NCBI GenBank assembly: GCA_042408875.1
Contig: JBHOQS010000023.1
Location: 372,001 to 436,000, forward strand
Source: JBHOQS01 sp042408875
Lineage (GTDB): Bacteria; Chloroflexota; UBA11872; JBHOQS01
Length of the DNA stretch: 64,000 bases
Direction of reading: 5' to 3'
Shown one piece after another: positions 38,401 through 47,681 of the stretch. The notes under the pieces are model-generated. The model worked only from the letters and a program-made list of their open reading frames with translations. It did not search any database and was not told the origin of the DNA. A program made the position numbers and the translations under genes. Within the stretch, counting starts at the first letter, position 1; each line of letters begins with the position of its first letter.

Positions 38401-40899
38401 TCAGCCGTGCGGCTCCGGACCAGGTGAGACTCGCGGTTCCGTCAGGCCCCACACGAGCAGCCCGGCTGCCACGAGACAGGCAAGCAGCGTAACGATCGCT
38501 CCGGCCACCCATGAGACAGGCCTGTAGACGAGCTCGATCTCGTGCGCCCCGGCCGGCACCGCCACTGCGCGGAACATCAGATTGGCCGGCAGAATGGGTG
38601 TCTCGTGTCCGTCCACATAAGCTCGCCAGCCGGGGTACCAGGAATCATTCAGGACCACGATGCCATCTGCCGGGAGCTCTGCGCGGAGCACCACCCGGCG
38701 TGGGCTGTCTATGATGAGGCGCACCTGCCCTCCGGCAGGCAAACCGCCAGGCGCGCCTGCCTGGCGGTTTGCCTCCACGATAGCGCTGCCGCGGGGTGGC
38801 TGCCCTGTGCTGAGCAGGCGCGCTGCCTCGTCCAACGAGGTGGCTGGGATGACGCGCTGCGCCACGTAGGCCCGCGGCCATGCTTCTGGCCTGGGCACGA
38901 GCACGGCGCCGCGCCCGCGATAGATGGCCGCGGGGCTCGAGGCTTCCGGTGCCTCCGGCAGGACAGCGATGAGCGTCACACCCGCCAGATCGAGCAGGCG
39001 CGCTTCATCCCTCCGGACGAGCTCGAGGAAGCGCTCGGTCCGCTCAGGCGTGAGGGTCGAATAGCCGCGCAGATCGGGCACGCCAAAGGGCAGGAGCTGG
39101 TTCGGGTCCGTCTCCCAGCTCGGCCAGCGCGTGTACATCCTGCCGCCAGCCTGTGCCAGATACTGCTGTGCGATCCGACCTACTTCCTCCAGCCGCTCCA
39201 TCTTCCACACCGAGATGCTGGGATGAAACCCCGCCGCGAACCACAACAGATCGGCCGCCACGAGCCCAGGCCAGGCCCAGCGCAGACCGGCGTGCGACGG
39301 ATGGCGTGCCCAGAGCCACAGTAGCGCGGCCGTAGCGAGCAGGAGCACGAGCTGGCGCGCTGTCCACGGGTTCTGGATGTCGAGTGCCTGCACTAGGCCG
39401 CGGGCAACCACAGCGGCCTCCGGCGGCACCCGATCGTGCCGTAGCGCCAGATACGCGCGCGTCACGGCGTCGAGGGCAGGCGGGCTTGCCAGCAGCGCCT
39501 GGCGCAGCCCGGTGATCGCCAGGGCCAGCACCAGCGCGCTGACGACGATGCCAGCACCCAGCCGCTGTGCGACAGGCTCGCGGGACCCTGCAGGTCTGCG
39601 GGCTAGCTCATGCAGAGTGAGGGCAGCTAGCCAGGCAGCGGCGAAGGTGAAGAGCAAAGCGAACCGGGCCGGGACGCGCAGCACGTTGAAGCCGGGCAGG
39701 GGCCAGAGCAGGGCGTAGAGCGGCAGCGGCAGGTAGCTGCCCAGCGCCAGTAGCACGCTGAGGAGCATAACTCCAGCGAGAAACCAGGCCAGCCGCGTCC
39801 GCACGATGAAGGGCCCGGCCAGGGCCAGCGCCAGCGGTGCGATACCCACGTAGAGGATCGCCTCCCACTGCGGCCAGAGCGTCCACCATGTACCCTCAAG
39901 CGTACGGAAGAAGTACGGCAAGGCCAGGGTGGCCAGGTTCGGCAACGGCAGTGCGTAGCTCGTGGCGAAGGCGAGGCTCACCCCATGGCCCCGTTCGGTC
40001 TGCGCCGAGAGCTCTGCGACCGGAAGCGTCTGCACCGCCGACAGAGCCGCGCCCAGCGTGAAGATACCCGCAAAGATAGCTGCGGCCCGCAGCGCCCGCT
40101 TCGCTAGGAGGTCGCTTGCCCAGGGCGCCTCCTCCGGCGGGTTGGCAGCGCGGTAGGCGAGGTACATCAGCAGCAGGAAAATCGTGAGCGCGACCGGCTG
40201 CACATGGAGGGCGAGCATCTGCAAACCGAGGCAGGTCCCGCCTGCGGCGATCCAGAACAGTGCCCGACGCGCCCGCGGCGCACGCAGTGCCAGCTCAACG
40301 CAGGCGAGCACCGCAGGCAGCAGCGCGGCGCCGTTCGCTAGGTTAATGTGGTGCGTCTGCGCGATGCCAAAGCTCCCGAAGGCAAAGGTGAGCGCGGCCA
40401 CCAGTGCGGCCCACGGTGGCAGGCCCCAGAGGCGTCCGAAGGCGTACATGCTGAGGCCTGCCAGCGCGCTGCGGAGCAGTATGATGGCGATGAACGCTAG
40501 CGGGAAGGGGAAGAGCAGGAGCAGGAGCGCGTTGGTAGGAAAGAAGACGCCAGACTCGCCGTCGGCAAGCAGTGGAAAGCCACCGAGCAGATGCGGCGTC
40601 CAGAGCACTGCATCGTCGCCGCGGAAGAGCCGCGCGGCAGTCTTCATCACCGGGTAGTAAAACAGGTAGGTGTCATACTCGTGGTAGACCAGGCCCCACA
40701 GGAGGGCCGGGGCGTGAAACGCCCCTGCCGCGGCTACTAACGCGCCGAGGGCCAGGATATCCGCTGGCCACGTCCAGCTGGCGTGAGCGCGCGGATGCAC
40801 CTGCGCGCGAGTCCCTGCCGCGTGCTTCAGAGAGGCAGCGAGAGGTAATAGCGGCGGCATATGCACTGAAGCGTGTGCCGATCCACCGGCTCCCTGCAT
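38401..40899 (-). CDS. YfhO-like multi-pass membrane protein (GT-C fold type)
   Basis: This 832-residue integral membrane protein has about 12-14 helices. Its first loop has the acidic, His/Tyr-rich YHEYDTYLFYYPV after helix 1, as in GT-C type enzymes. A large soluble C-terminal domain (about residues 590-780) ends before a final helix near WVAGAIVTLLACLVAAGLLVW. It resembles bacterial YfhO proteins, which take part in cell-surface glycosylation such as lipoteichoic acid decoration. The substrate here is unknown. It lies 18 bp downstream of a Gfo/Idh/MocA gene. The start is uncertain; an alternative ATG is at 40860. Confidence 0.8.
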   Translation of the reverse strand: MQGAGGSAHASVHMPPLLPLAASLKHAAGTRAQVHPRAHASWTWPADILALGALVAAAGAFHAPALLWGLVYHEYDTYLFYYPVMKTAARLFRGDDAVLWTPHLLGGFPLLADGESGVFFPTNALLLLLFPFPLAFIAIILLRSALAGLSMYAFGRLWGLPPWAALVAALTFAFGSFGIAQTHHINLANGAALLPAVLACVELALRAPRARRALFWIAAGGTCLGLQMLALHVQPVALTIFLLLMYLAYRAANPPEEAPWASDLLAKRALRAAAIFAGIFTLGAALSAVQTLPVAELSAQTERGHGVSLAFATSYALPLPNLATLALPYFFRTLEGTWWTLWPQWEAILYVGIAPLALALAGPFIVRTRLAWFLAGVMLLSVLLALGSYLPLPLYALLWPLPGFNVLRVPARFALLFTFAAAWLAALTLHELARRPAGSREPVAQRLGAGIVVSALVLALAITGLRQALLASPPALDAVTRAYLALRHDRVPPEAAVVARGLVQALDIQNPWTARQLVLLLATAALLWLWARHPSHAGLRWAWPGLVAADLLWFAAGFHPSISVWKMERLEEVGRIAQQYLAQAGGRMYTRWPSWETDPNQLLPFGVPDLRGYSTLTPERTERFLELVRRDEARLLDLAGVTLIAVLPEAPEASSPAAIYRGRGAVLVPRPEAWPRAYVAQRVIPATSLDEAARLLSTGQPPRGSAIVEANRQAGAPGGLPAGGQVRLIIDSPRRVVLRAELPADGIVVLNDSWYPGWRAYVDGHETPILPANLMFRAVAVPAGAHEIELVYRPVSWVAGAIVTLLACLVAAGLLVWGLTEPRVSPGPEPHG

Positions 40900-40917
40900 C
40901 TGGACCTGCGGCAGCCG

Positions 40918-42186
40918 TTAGAGCGGCCGGTCGTACAGCGTCACATCCTCTCCGGCCACCGGGTCGTGCAGCACGATGCCGCGGTCACCGAACGAGGCGG
41001 TGATGACCGGCGGGCGGCCGGCGCTGAAGTGCTGGTGGTTCCGCTCCACCACCGCGCGCGCCGCGTGCACCACGGCCGTGGGCAGCCGCTGCGATGGCGC
41101 ATCAGGATATGTCCCGGCCATCTCGGCCGCGCTGACACCCAGCAGCTTCCGGCGAAAGACCTTCTCCAGACATACTATCAGACTGTCCTTGCCGTAGCCC
41201 ATCGAGACCAGCGAGCCATCGGGCCGGCGGATCTTCCGGAAGAAGTGCGTGTTCGATGTGCGTGAGCCCTTGTTCTCAATCCAGTACCGCAGGCCACGGT
41301 ATTGCGAGTCAGATTCGATTTTGCCGTACGCCCCCACCACCTGGCTTTCCTGGTTCACCGGGCCTTCGAAATCCTTTGGTGTTATCCAGTTGTTTTCATA
41401 GATAATAGTCATGCCATTCGTATGCGTGACCATCACTTGGATAGCATCGTAGGCGTTCTTGCCGAACTCGCGTAGCAGCCGCTGCTTCTGGCCTACTGCG
41501 TAGAGCGACAGCGGCTTGAGCTGTAAGTAGTGCATGAAGAGATCGACCCAGTGAATGCCGACGTAGCTGAAGGGGTCCGACTGCTCGGCCCACTTAAACG
41601 TCGTGGTCGAGACCTCCAGCGGCTCCTCCAGCACGCCGCGGGCGTAGATCGGAGAGCCCAGCTCTCGGGCGAGCTCGGTGAATATCTTCAGGTGGTCGGG
41701 ATCATAGCGCTTGTGCATGTCCACCCCGACCACGAGGTCCCGCTGCTGCGCCAACTCAATGATGCGGTCGGCCTCAGCGATATCGAGACACATAGGTTTC
41801 TCGGTCACGACGTGCACGCCGCGCTCCAGCGCTGCCAGGATCGGCGCAGTGTGCAGGTGATCGGGCGTCGCCACGACCAGCACATCGAGCTCGTAGTCGC
41901 GCAGGATATCGTTCCAGGGCGTCTCACCGGCATAGCCTCGCGGTCGCTTGCCGGTGGCCTGCTCGGTTTCGACCTCCGCGCGACGCGCGGATGCCTCCGA
42001 GCGCGTGCCCACCGCCAGCAGCTCAAAGCGCGCGTCCGCGTAGTGGCGGGCATAATCGTCCAGCCCGACGCGGTCAAGGTACGGCGCGATGCCGTTGCGC
42101 ATCAGGTCCCACAGCGTGCCGATCACCACATCGGCGCCAAACATGCCGTAGCCGACGAGCGCCGCGCGAATCGTCTTCTCTGCCAT
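40918..42186 (-). CDS. Gfo/Idh/MocA family oxidoreductase
   Basis: This NAD(P)-dependent sugar or cyclitol dehydrogenase has 422 residues. The N-terminal Rossmann motif is ALVGYGMFGADV, with VVATPDHLH and the family's EKPMCLD, whose Lys is catalytic. DMHKRYDPDHL follows. The substrate is unknown. I start at ATG 42186 (MAEKTIRAALVGYG); the frame opens at 42231. It is third in a minus-strand run (Gfo/Idh, nagA-like, this gene, YfhO-like) that looks like one sugar-related operon. Confidence 0.9.
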   Translation of the reverse strand: MAEKTIRAALVGYGMFGADVVIGTLWDLMRNGIAPYLDRVGLDDYARHYADARFELLAVGTRSEASARRAEVETEQATGKRPRGYAGETPWNDILRDYELDVLVVATPDHLHTAPILAALERGVHVVTEKPMCLDIAEADRIIELAQQRDLVVGVDMHKRYDPDHLKIFTELARELGSPIYARGVLEEPLEVSTTTFKWAEQSDPFSYVGIHWVDLFMHYLQLKPLSLYAVGQKQRLLREFGKNAYDAIQVMVTHTNGMTIIYENNWITPKDFEGPVNQESQVVGAYGKIESDSQYRGLRYWIENKGSRTSNTHFFRKIRRPDGSLVSMGYGKDSLIVCLEKVFRRKLLGVSAAEMAGTYPDAPSQRLPTAVVHAARAVVERNHQHFSAGRPPVITASFGDRGIVLHDPVAGEDVTLYDRPL

Positions 42187-42231
42187 TACTTCTGCTGCCC
42201 CCTCGCTTCTGGACGAGTCTTCTCCAGGCAC

Positions 42232-42312
42232 TTCTCAACGAACCATTCGGCAACTGTTCAAGAACCTCAGGAACAGTTCGGTAACTCTTCTCGGTATCTG
42301 GCCAGATTGAAC
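42232..42312. other. Short gap with GTTC/GAAC microrepeats
   Basis: The gap contains aactgttcaagaac and aggaacagttcgg, which form an imperfect inverted repeat with copies of the same words as the gap at 34814. No gene is present. Confidence 0.45.
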
Positions 42313-43503
42313 CTATCCTTGCTCACCTGCGTTCGATGCCCGGTAGACCACCTGGCCTGCCGCCACCGTCGCCTGTACCCTGACCTCCTGCCGCTCGGCG
42401 TCCCACTCGAACACCGTGATGTCCGCCGAGCGGCCGGGCGCCAGCGCGCCCCAGCGGCCAGCCAGGCCCAGGAGCCGCGCCGGGTTTACTGTTACCGTCT
42501 GGACAGCCTGAGCGAGCGTGATCCCGGCGAACTGTACCAGCTTGCCGATGCCCTCGTAGAGCTCCAGGGCCGAACCGGCCAGATACGGCGTGCCGGTGAG
42601 CTGGACGCGCCGCTGCGGCGTGAGCTCTACATCCAGGCCCATGAAGCTGTACCGGCCGGGCGGCAGGCCAGCCACCCACACAGCGTCGCTCACCAGGATA
42701 CTCTTATCGAGGCCCTTGGCGCGTACCATGCACCTCACCACCGACGGTGGCAGGTGGTGTCCATCGACAATGAAGCTGGCCCACAGCGCATCGTTAGCGA
42801 GCTGCTCCCAGATGTAATTGGGATGCCGCGGTAGCATCGCGTGGGCGCCGTTGCCAAGGTGCGTGCAGGTGCGCGCTCCAGCGGCGACTGCCGCGTCGAT
42901 GTCTTCCTTCGCGCCAGCGTGATGGCCCAATGCCACGATCACGCCGCTCTGGGCGAGCCGCTCGATGAAGGGGATCGCTCCAGGCAGCTCCGGCGCGAGC
43001 GTGACCATGCCGATCCGTCCACCTGCCGCCTCTTGAAGGCGCTGGAACTCATCCCAGTCTGGCGGGCGCACATGCTCGCGCGGGTGCGCGCCGCGCGGTC
43101 CATCCTCTGGCGAGATATACGGCCCTTCCAGATGGATCATCGCTACCGCGTGGCGCACCTGAGGATCGGCTTCGCACGCCTCAGCTACTGCACGCAAAGA
43201 GCGCACGAGCTGCTCGAACGGACCAGTGGTGATCGTGGGGCAGAAGAGCCCGACCCCCGCCCCCCACAGCGCGCGGGCCACTGCAGCGACATCCTCTGCG
43301 GTTGTCGCAGGCCCGTTCAGGTCGTGCCCTTTGAACCCGTTCACCTGGATGTCAATGAGCGCCGGCGCTAGCCAGACATCAGGCCCGCCGAGCTCGGCAG
43401 GCCCTTCCCCGGCCAGTTCGATCGCCGTGATCTCGCTGCCGGTCACGACGATGTCGGTGAGCGCGCCGTTCTGGTACTGTCTGCCGCGAATGCGCATCCT
43501 CAT
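42313..43503 (-). CDS. nagA: N-acetylglucosamine-6-phosphate deacetylase-like protein
   Basis: NagA hydrolyses GlcNAc-6-phosphate to glucosamine-6-phosphate and acetate. The 396-residue amidohydrolase has LIDIQVNGFKGHD, the metal Glu in HLEGPYISPEDG, the His in ALGHHAG, THLGNGAHAMLP (usually THLFNAM) and the catalytic Asp in VSDAVWVAG. The GNGAH variant differs from classic NagA, so a related acylated sugar is possible. The start has AGGGGGTG 6 bases upstream. It lies between two Gfo/Idh/MocA genes. Confidence 0.85.
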   Translation of the reverse strand: MRMRIRGRQYQNGALTDIVVTGSEITAIELAGEGPAELGGPDVWLAPALIDIQVNGFKGHDLNGPATTAEDVAAVARALWGAGVGLFCPTITTGPFEQLVRSLRAVAEACEADPQVRHAVAMIHLEGPYISPEDGPRGAHPREHVRPPDWDEFQRLQEAAGGRIGMVTLAPELPGAIPFIERLAQSGVIVALGHHAGAKEDIDAAVAAGARTCTHLGNGAHAMLPRHPNYIWEQLANDALWASFIVDGHHLPPSVVRCMVRAKGLDKSILVSDAVWVAGLPPGRYSFMGLDVELTPQRRVQLTGTPYLAGSALELYEGIGKLVQFAGITLAQAVQTVTVNPARLLGLAGRWGALAPGRSADITVFEWDAERQEVRVQATVAAGQVVYRASNAGEQG

Positions 43504-43516
43504 GAACCCACCCCCT

Positions 43517-43566
43517 CTCGTAAAAAGGGGTTGTTGTTGAACTCGTAAAAAGGGGTTGTTGCTGAA
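43517..43566. repeat. 25-bp tandem doublet in nagA leader
   Basis: Copies at 43517-43541 and 43542-43566 (ctcgtaaaaaggggttgttg plus 5 more bases) differ at one base. They lie directly upstream of the nagA ribosome site on the minus strand. Confidence 0.95.
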
Positions 43567-43584
43567 GGAGCACGAACCTACCCA

Positions 43585-44772
43585 CTACCGCAGCCGGACC
43601 GTCCGCTCTTCCTCCGCGGAGACGTAGGCGGCGTAGATCGCCTCGACCGTGGCCCGGCCTAACGCGCCGTCTGAGACAGGCGCGCGGCCGGCGGCAATGC
43701 TGGCGACGAAGTCCTGCATCTCCTGGCGGTAGCCGCCGACCAGCTCCTCCTCAATAGGCGGGAAGCTCCAGCCAGCGTTCGAATGCAGCTTCTCTTGGAA
43801 CGGCTCACCGGGGAACACCTCCGTCGACGGCGCGTAGACTTGCAGCATGGTTGAGTGCGTGAAGTTAATATTGATACGTGCCTTCGAGGTCAGGAGGTGC
43901 AACGAGTCCTCGACGCCGCCGAGCGCGACATCCGAGGCCAGGCACACTGCACGCGTGCCATCGGTGAAGGTCAGGATAGTGGCCGACCAGTTCTCTACAT
44001 CTTCCCAATCGCTCACCAGGTACTTGGGCTCTTCACGCTGGAATGCCGGGATGCGATAGAGCCTCCCGACCTGGGCGGTGACAGCCGCGACCTCGATAGG
44101 TCGCCCCTCGCGTTGCACGCCTTCGAAACGCTTGAGGTGCAGTGCCGTGCCAATGGGATGTGAACCGAGTCGCAGCAACGCACCACCGCCTGCCTCAGCC
44201 CAGCGCTTGGCATAGTGTGCATGCGAGCCGCTGTGGCATTCGGCACAGCGGATCTCCAGGATGGTGCCGCCTGACTCCACGAGCAGCCGCTTCGCCTTCT
44301 GCACTGCCGGCGCATACACCAAGTTCTCGGCGTAACACACCTGCACGCCCGCCCGCGCCGCGGCGGCAAGAATGGCATCGGCACTGCGCAGCGCCTCCTC
44401 GAGCATCACGCGCTTCGGCGTCTCCCCCACGGGGTCTGCTGCGCCAGGCCCGCCGAAATAGCCGGTGAGCGGCTTCTCTACGATCACATGTTTGCCAGCT
44501 TCCGCTGCAGCAATCGCAAAGGGCGCGTGCAGGTTATTCGGCACGCACAGATCGATCACATCGATGTCGGGGCGCTCGAGCAGCCGCCGCACGTCATCGT
44601 AGGCATCTGGAATGCCATGGCGAGCGGCGAACTCCTGGGCGCGCTCGAGGCGGCGCGCTGCCACCGCCACCACCTCTGCCGGCGGTGCCACGCAGGCGCG
44701 CAGGCTGCGCACATGCGTTCCGGCAATGAAGCCCGCGCCGGCCAGGCCAACGCGTAGTCGCTCCCGTGCCAT
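43585..44772 (-). CDS. Gfo/Idh/MocA family oxidoreductase
   Basis: The 395-residue protein has the Rossmann motif VGLAGAGFIAGTHV, a DLCVPNNLHAP loop and the catalytic-region EKPLTGYF. It is distinct from the paralogue at 40.9 kb (different length and little shared sequence outside motifs). Mid-protein cysteines (IRCAECHSGSH) are unusual but not diagnostic. It is probably the first gene of the minus-strand sugar operon; the divergent epimerase gene starts 164 bp away. Substrate unknown. Confidence 0.9.
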   Translation of the reverse strand: MARERLRVGLAGAGFIAGTHVRSLRACVAPPAEVVAVAARRLERAQEFAARHGIPDAYDDVRRLLERPDIDVIDLCVPNNLHAPFAIAAAEAGKHVIVEKPLTGYFGGPGAADPVGETPKRVMLEEALRSADAILAAAARAGVQVCYAENLVYAPAVQKAKRLLVESGGTILEIRCAECHSGSHAHYAKRWAEAGGGALLRLGSHPIGTALHLKRFEGVQREGRPIEVAAVTAQVGRLYRIPAFQREEPKYLVSDWEDVENWSATILTFTDGTRAVCLASDVALGGVEDSLHLLTSKARININFTHSTMLQVYAPSTEVFPGEPFQEKLHSNAGWSFPPIEEELVGGYRQEMQDFVASIAAGRAPVSDGALGRATVEAIYAAYVSAEEERTVRLR

Positions 44773-44810
44773 CTCCCGGACTCCTCTAGCTGTGGCCTCT
44801 GTTGTATACC

Positions 44811-44840
44811 TTTACGCCGGCCGCTGCAAGCCGATATACT
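44811..44840 (+). promoter_or_regulatory. Probable promoter of the epimerase gene
   Basis: TTTACG (44811-44816) and TATACT (44835-44840) are 18 bp apart. The coding start follows at 44937. Confidence 0.55.
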
Positions 44841-44936
44841 GCGCGGGGTCGCTTTACTCTATTCAACCGCGGCACTGTGCGTCTGTCTATGCGGAGCAGG
44901 TCACCGTTGAGCCTTGTCTGAGGCAAGTACAGAAGT

Positions 44937-45896
44937 ATGAGATGCGTCGTCACCGGCGCGGCCGGCTTTGTGGGGTCACATCTCTGCGAGCGCCTCGTGC
45001 GCGATGGGCACGAGGTAGTCGGGATCGACTGCTTTGTGCCCTATTATCCGCGTGAAGTCAAGGAGGCCAACCTGGCGTGGCTGCGCCGGCAGCCGAACTT
45101 TCGCTTCGAGGAGCTTGACCTGCGCACCGCCGATCTGGCCGGCCTGGTGCGCGATGCCGACGTCGTGTTCCATGAGGCGGCCATGGCCGGGCTGCTCAAG
45201 AGCTGGAGCGACTTCGACCTGTACCTGACCTGCAACGTGCAGGCCACGCAGCGGCTGGTCGAGGCCATGCGCCTGCACTCCAGGGCACGGCTTGTCTACG
45301 CCTCTACCTCGTCGATCTATGGCCGCGATGCGCGCGGGCCTGAAGAGAGCCTGCCGCGGCCAGTCTCGCCCTATGGTGTCACGAAGCTGGCCGCCGAGCA
45401 CCTCTGCCAGGCGTACCATGAGAATTTCGGCCTGGATGTGGTGGTGCTGCGCTACTTCTCGATCTATGGTCCGCGGCAGCGTCCGGACATGGCCTACTCC
45501 ATGTTCATCGACGCGTTGCTGCACGACCAACCGATCCCTATCACCGGTAGCCTGGAGCAGACGCGCGGCAACACCTATGTGCTAGATGTCGTCGAGGCCA
45601 CGCTGTTAGCTTGGCAGAAGGCCCGGCCGGGCGACGTGTACAATATCGGCGGCGGCCAAGCGGTCTCGCTTCGGCGTGTGCTGGAGCTGCTTGAGGAGAT
45701 CACAGGAAAGCGGCCGCTGCTCGAGCTGCGGCCTCCACGCCCCGGCGACCAGCTGCACACGTTGGCCGACACTCGCCGCGCCCGGGAGCAGCTTGGCTGG
45801 GTGCCCCGGACGCCGATTGAAGAGGGGCTGCGGGCGCAAGTCGCGTGGCAGCAGGCGAGAAGCAACGGCTGGCAACGGATCGCAGGAACGGATTGA
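44937..45896 (+). CDS. NAD-dependent nucleotide-sugar epimerase/dehydratase
   Basis: This extended short-chain dehydrogenase has 319 residues. The NAD motif is VTGAAGFVGSH, the active-site Ser/Thr segment VYASTSSIYG, the catalytic YGVTK (Tyr and Lys), and LRYFSIYGPRQRPDM. It resembles UDP-glucose or UDP-glucuronate 4-epimerases. It is probably used for cell-surface sugar synthesis, given the neighbouring YfhO-like gene. Its last codons lie in the first copy of a repeated hairpin element (45882-45910). Confidence 0.92.
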   Translation: MRCVVTGAAGFVGSHLCERLVRDGHEVVGIDCFVPYYPREVKEANLAWLRRQPNFRFEELDLRTADLAGLVRDADVVFHEAAMAGLLKSWSDFDLYLTCNVQATQRLVEAMRLHSRARLVYASTSSIYGRDARGPEESLPRPVSPYGVTKLAAEHLCQAYHENFGLDVVVLRYFSIYGPRQRPDMAYSMFIDALLHDQPIPITGSLEQTRGNTYVLDVVEATLLAWQKARPGDVYNIGGGQAVSLRRVLELLEEITGKRPLLELRPPRPGDQLHTLADTRRAREQLGWVPRTPIEEGLRAQVAWQQARSNGWQRIAGTD

Positions 45897-45981
45897 ACGG
45901 ATTAGCCTGCTACGCATCGGGCCCGCGCCTCGTACTGGTGGCCTCCATGATTGCGGGAACGGATTGAACAGATTAGCCCGC
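45882..45981. repeat. Two-copy hairpin repeat with a compensatory pair
   Basis: Two 29-bp copies lie at 45882-45910 and 45953-45981. Both have the loop AACGGATTGAACrGATTAG. The stem is GCAGG/CCTGC in the first and GCGGG/CCCGC in the second, so the A-T pair has become G-C on both sides. The second stem extends by TT/AA. Confidence 0.85.
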
Positions 45982-46222
45982 AACTACTGGATGCGCCTGT
46001 TGCGAGCATCTGCTCGCAACACGTGAGAGGCCATCAGCAGATTGGTGGGAACGACTAGAGCCAATAACTCGCTACCTCGCAGGTGCGAAGCCGGCTTCAC
46101 ACCGGCTTTCGTGATGCACGTGTGCAACGCGTATGGATGGACACGCGCGACACGCGCAAAGGAGGTGTATGGGCTGGCATCGCATCGCCCCGAACGAAGA
46201 AACACGCGCAAAGGAGGTGTTC
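45897..46222. other. 326-bp repeat-rich gap before sugar-binding lipoprotein
   Basis: Besides the two-copy hairpin there is a perfect inverted repeat at 45999-46020 (GTTGCGAGCA, TC, TGCTCGCAAC) and a GAAGCCGG/CCGGCTTTC hairpin near 46085-46108. A 19-bp direct repeat at 46150-46168 and 46202-46220 carries a full Shine-Dalgarno sequence. No other gene is supported. Confidence 0.8.
46150..46220 (+). repeat. Duplicated ribosome-binding segment
   Basis: acacgcgcaaaggaggtgt occurs at 46150-46168 and 46202-46220. Each copy is followed by an ATG (46169 and 46223) and the two ATGs are in the same frame, giving two possible starts for the lipoprotein. Confidence 0.9.
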
Positions 46223-47608
46223 ATGTCAATACGACACGATGGCCAAGCTGTGCACAAGATCGCGCCTGGTCTCGGTTCCATCTCGCGCCGGCAGCTGCTT
46301 CTGTGGTCACCTGGGCTCGCTGCCATCCTCCCCGGCTGCCGCCAGGCCACTCCACAGCCTCAGCCTGCCGCTGGCCCGCCGGTCGAGGTCACGTTCATGC
46401 GCCCAGCCGATCAGTTCCTCGCCGCTGCGTATGAGGCCCAAGCCGACCGCTTTAACCAGAAGCAGTCGCGCCTGCGCGCTCGCTTCGATCCCAGCGCCGG
46501 CAACGACTACGGCGGTTGGCTCACCAAGCTCACCAGCATGCTGGCCACGGACACCGCCCCCGACTGCTTCCTGGTCCAGCAATTCGACCTCCCGTCGCTC
46601 GCTGCCGGCGGGAGCCTGCTCGATCTCACGCCGCTCCTGGCCCGCGACGCGCGCGAGGTAAATCCCTCTGACTTCTTCCCCTCACACCTTGAAGGCGGCA
46701 AGTGGCGGGACCGCCAGGTCGCGCTCACTCCCGACGGCTGCGCCATCCTGGAGTACTACAACCTGACCCTCTTCCAGGAGGCCGGGCTGCAGCCGCCGCA
46801 GGCTGCCTGGACCTGGAACGACTATCTCGAAGCTGCTCGCCGGCTGACCAAACGAGATGCCGGCGGCCAGATCATCCAGGCCGGCATCGGCACGCTGCCG
46901 ACCGGCAACCAGCTCCTGCCCTGGCTCTGGAGCAACGGCGCCGACCTCTTCAGCCCGGACTTCCGCGAGGTGCGCATCGGCGATCGTGCCGCGGTTGAGG
47001 CCCTGCAGTTCGCGGTCGATCTCGTGCAGACCTATGGAGTCACCACGGGCAGCCCGGGCGTTGCCCTGGGTCAAGACCCGATCCGCGAGGGCAGGGTGGC
47101 TATGTGGCGGGCGAACCGCGGCTTCTTCGGCTCCATCCAGCAGGTCACCGCATTCAAGTTCAACGTCGTCCCGGTGCCGCGGGCTCCGCGCACTGGCATG
47201 TCTGTCACGGTAACTACGCCAGGGCATATCGCCATCGCGGCGACCAACAAGCGTCCGGACGCGGCCTGGGAGTGGCTGAAGTTCCTGACCAGCACTGAAG
47301 CGCTGATCATCCGCTCCGAGATGGCCGGCGGCTGCCCCTCACGCAAGTCTGCCACCGAGCACCCTTCGTACAAGGACTACACCATTCCGGCCCTGGCAAG
47401 TACCGACGCCAATAGGACATTCGCCGAGGTGCTCCAGGATCCGCGCACTGCCCGGTTTGTGCCGAAGTACATTGCCATCAATGACGCGATCAATATTACC
47501 AGCCGGCATGTGACCGCGGCGACCCGTGGGGAGGTCTCGGTGACGGCAGCGATCGAGGCAGCGCGCCAGGAGCTTGAGGCGCTGCTGCGCCAGAAGCCGC
47601 AGCCATGA
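46223..47608 (+). CDS. Sugar-type ABC transporter substrate-binding lipoprotein
   Basis: This is an extracellular solute-binding protein of family 1, 461 residues from ATG 46223. The N-terminus has a twin-arginine-like SRRQLLL, a hydrophobic stretch and the lipobox LPGC, so it is exported (perhaps folded) and lipid-anchored. The mature part has AQADRFNQKQ, DYGGWLTKL and later AWEWLKFLTS. The AAAGGAGGTG 5 bases upstream is near perfect. A second identical site 52 bp upstream could initiate an 18-residue longer form. No permease genes follow, so the membrane partners must be elsewhere. Confidence 0.9.
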   Translation: MSIRHDGQAVHKIAPGLGSISRRQLLLWSPGLAAILPGCRQATPQPQPAAGPPVEVTFMRPADQFLAAAYEAQADRFNQKQSRLRARFDPSAGNDYGGWLTKLTSMLATDTAPDCFLVQQFDLPSLAAGGSLLDLTPLLARDAREVNPSDFFPSHLEGGKWRDRQVALTPDGCAILEYYNLTLFQEAGLQPPQAAWTWNDYLEAARRLTKRDAGGQIIQAGIGTLPTGNQLLPWLWSNGADLFSPDFREVRIGDRAAVEALQFAVDLVQTYGVTTGSPGVALGQDPIREGRVAMWRANRGFFGSIQQVTAFKFNVVPVPRAPRTGMSVTVTTPGHIAIAATNKRPDAAWEWLKFLTSTEALIIRSEMAGGCPSRKSATEHPSYKDYTIPALASTDANRTFAEVLQDPRTARFVPKYIAINDAINITSRHVTAATRGEVSVTAAIEAARQELEALLRQKPQP

Positions 47609-47681
47609 GCATGCGCGTAGAAGATTGTGGCATACCGCGGCACATATCCAGCATACAGCATCATTACAGGTGAGACAGAAT

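Noticed and set aside
41530..42834. A 434-codon plus-strand frame crossing two minus-strand genes
   Set aside because: It runs antisense through a Gfo/Idh/MocA gene, a non-coding gap and nagA, with no recognisable domain.
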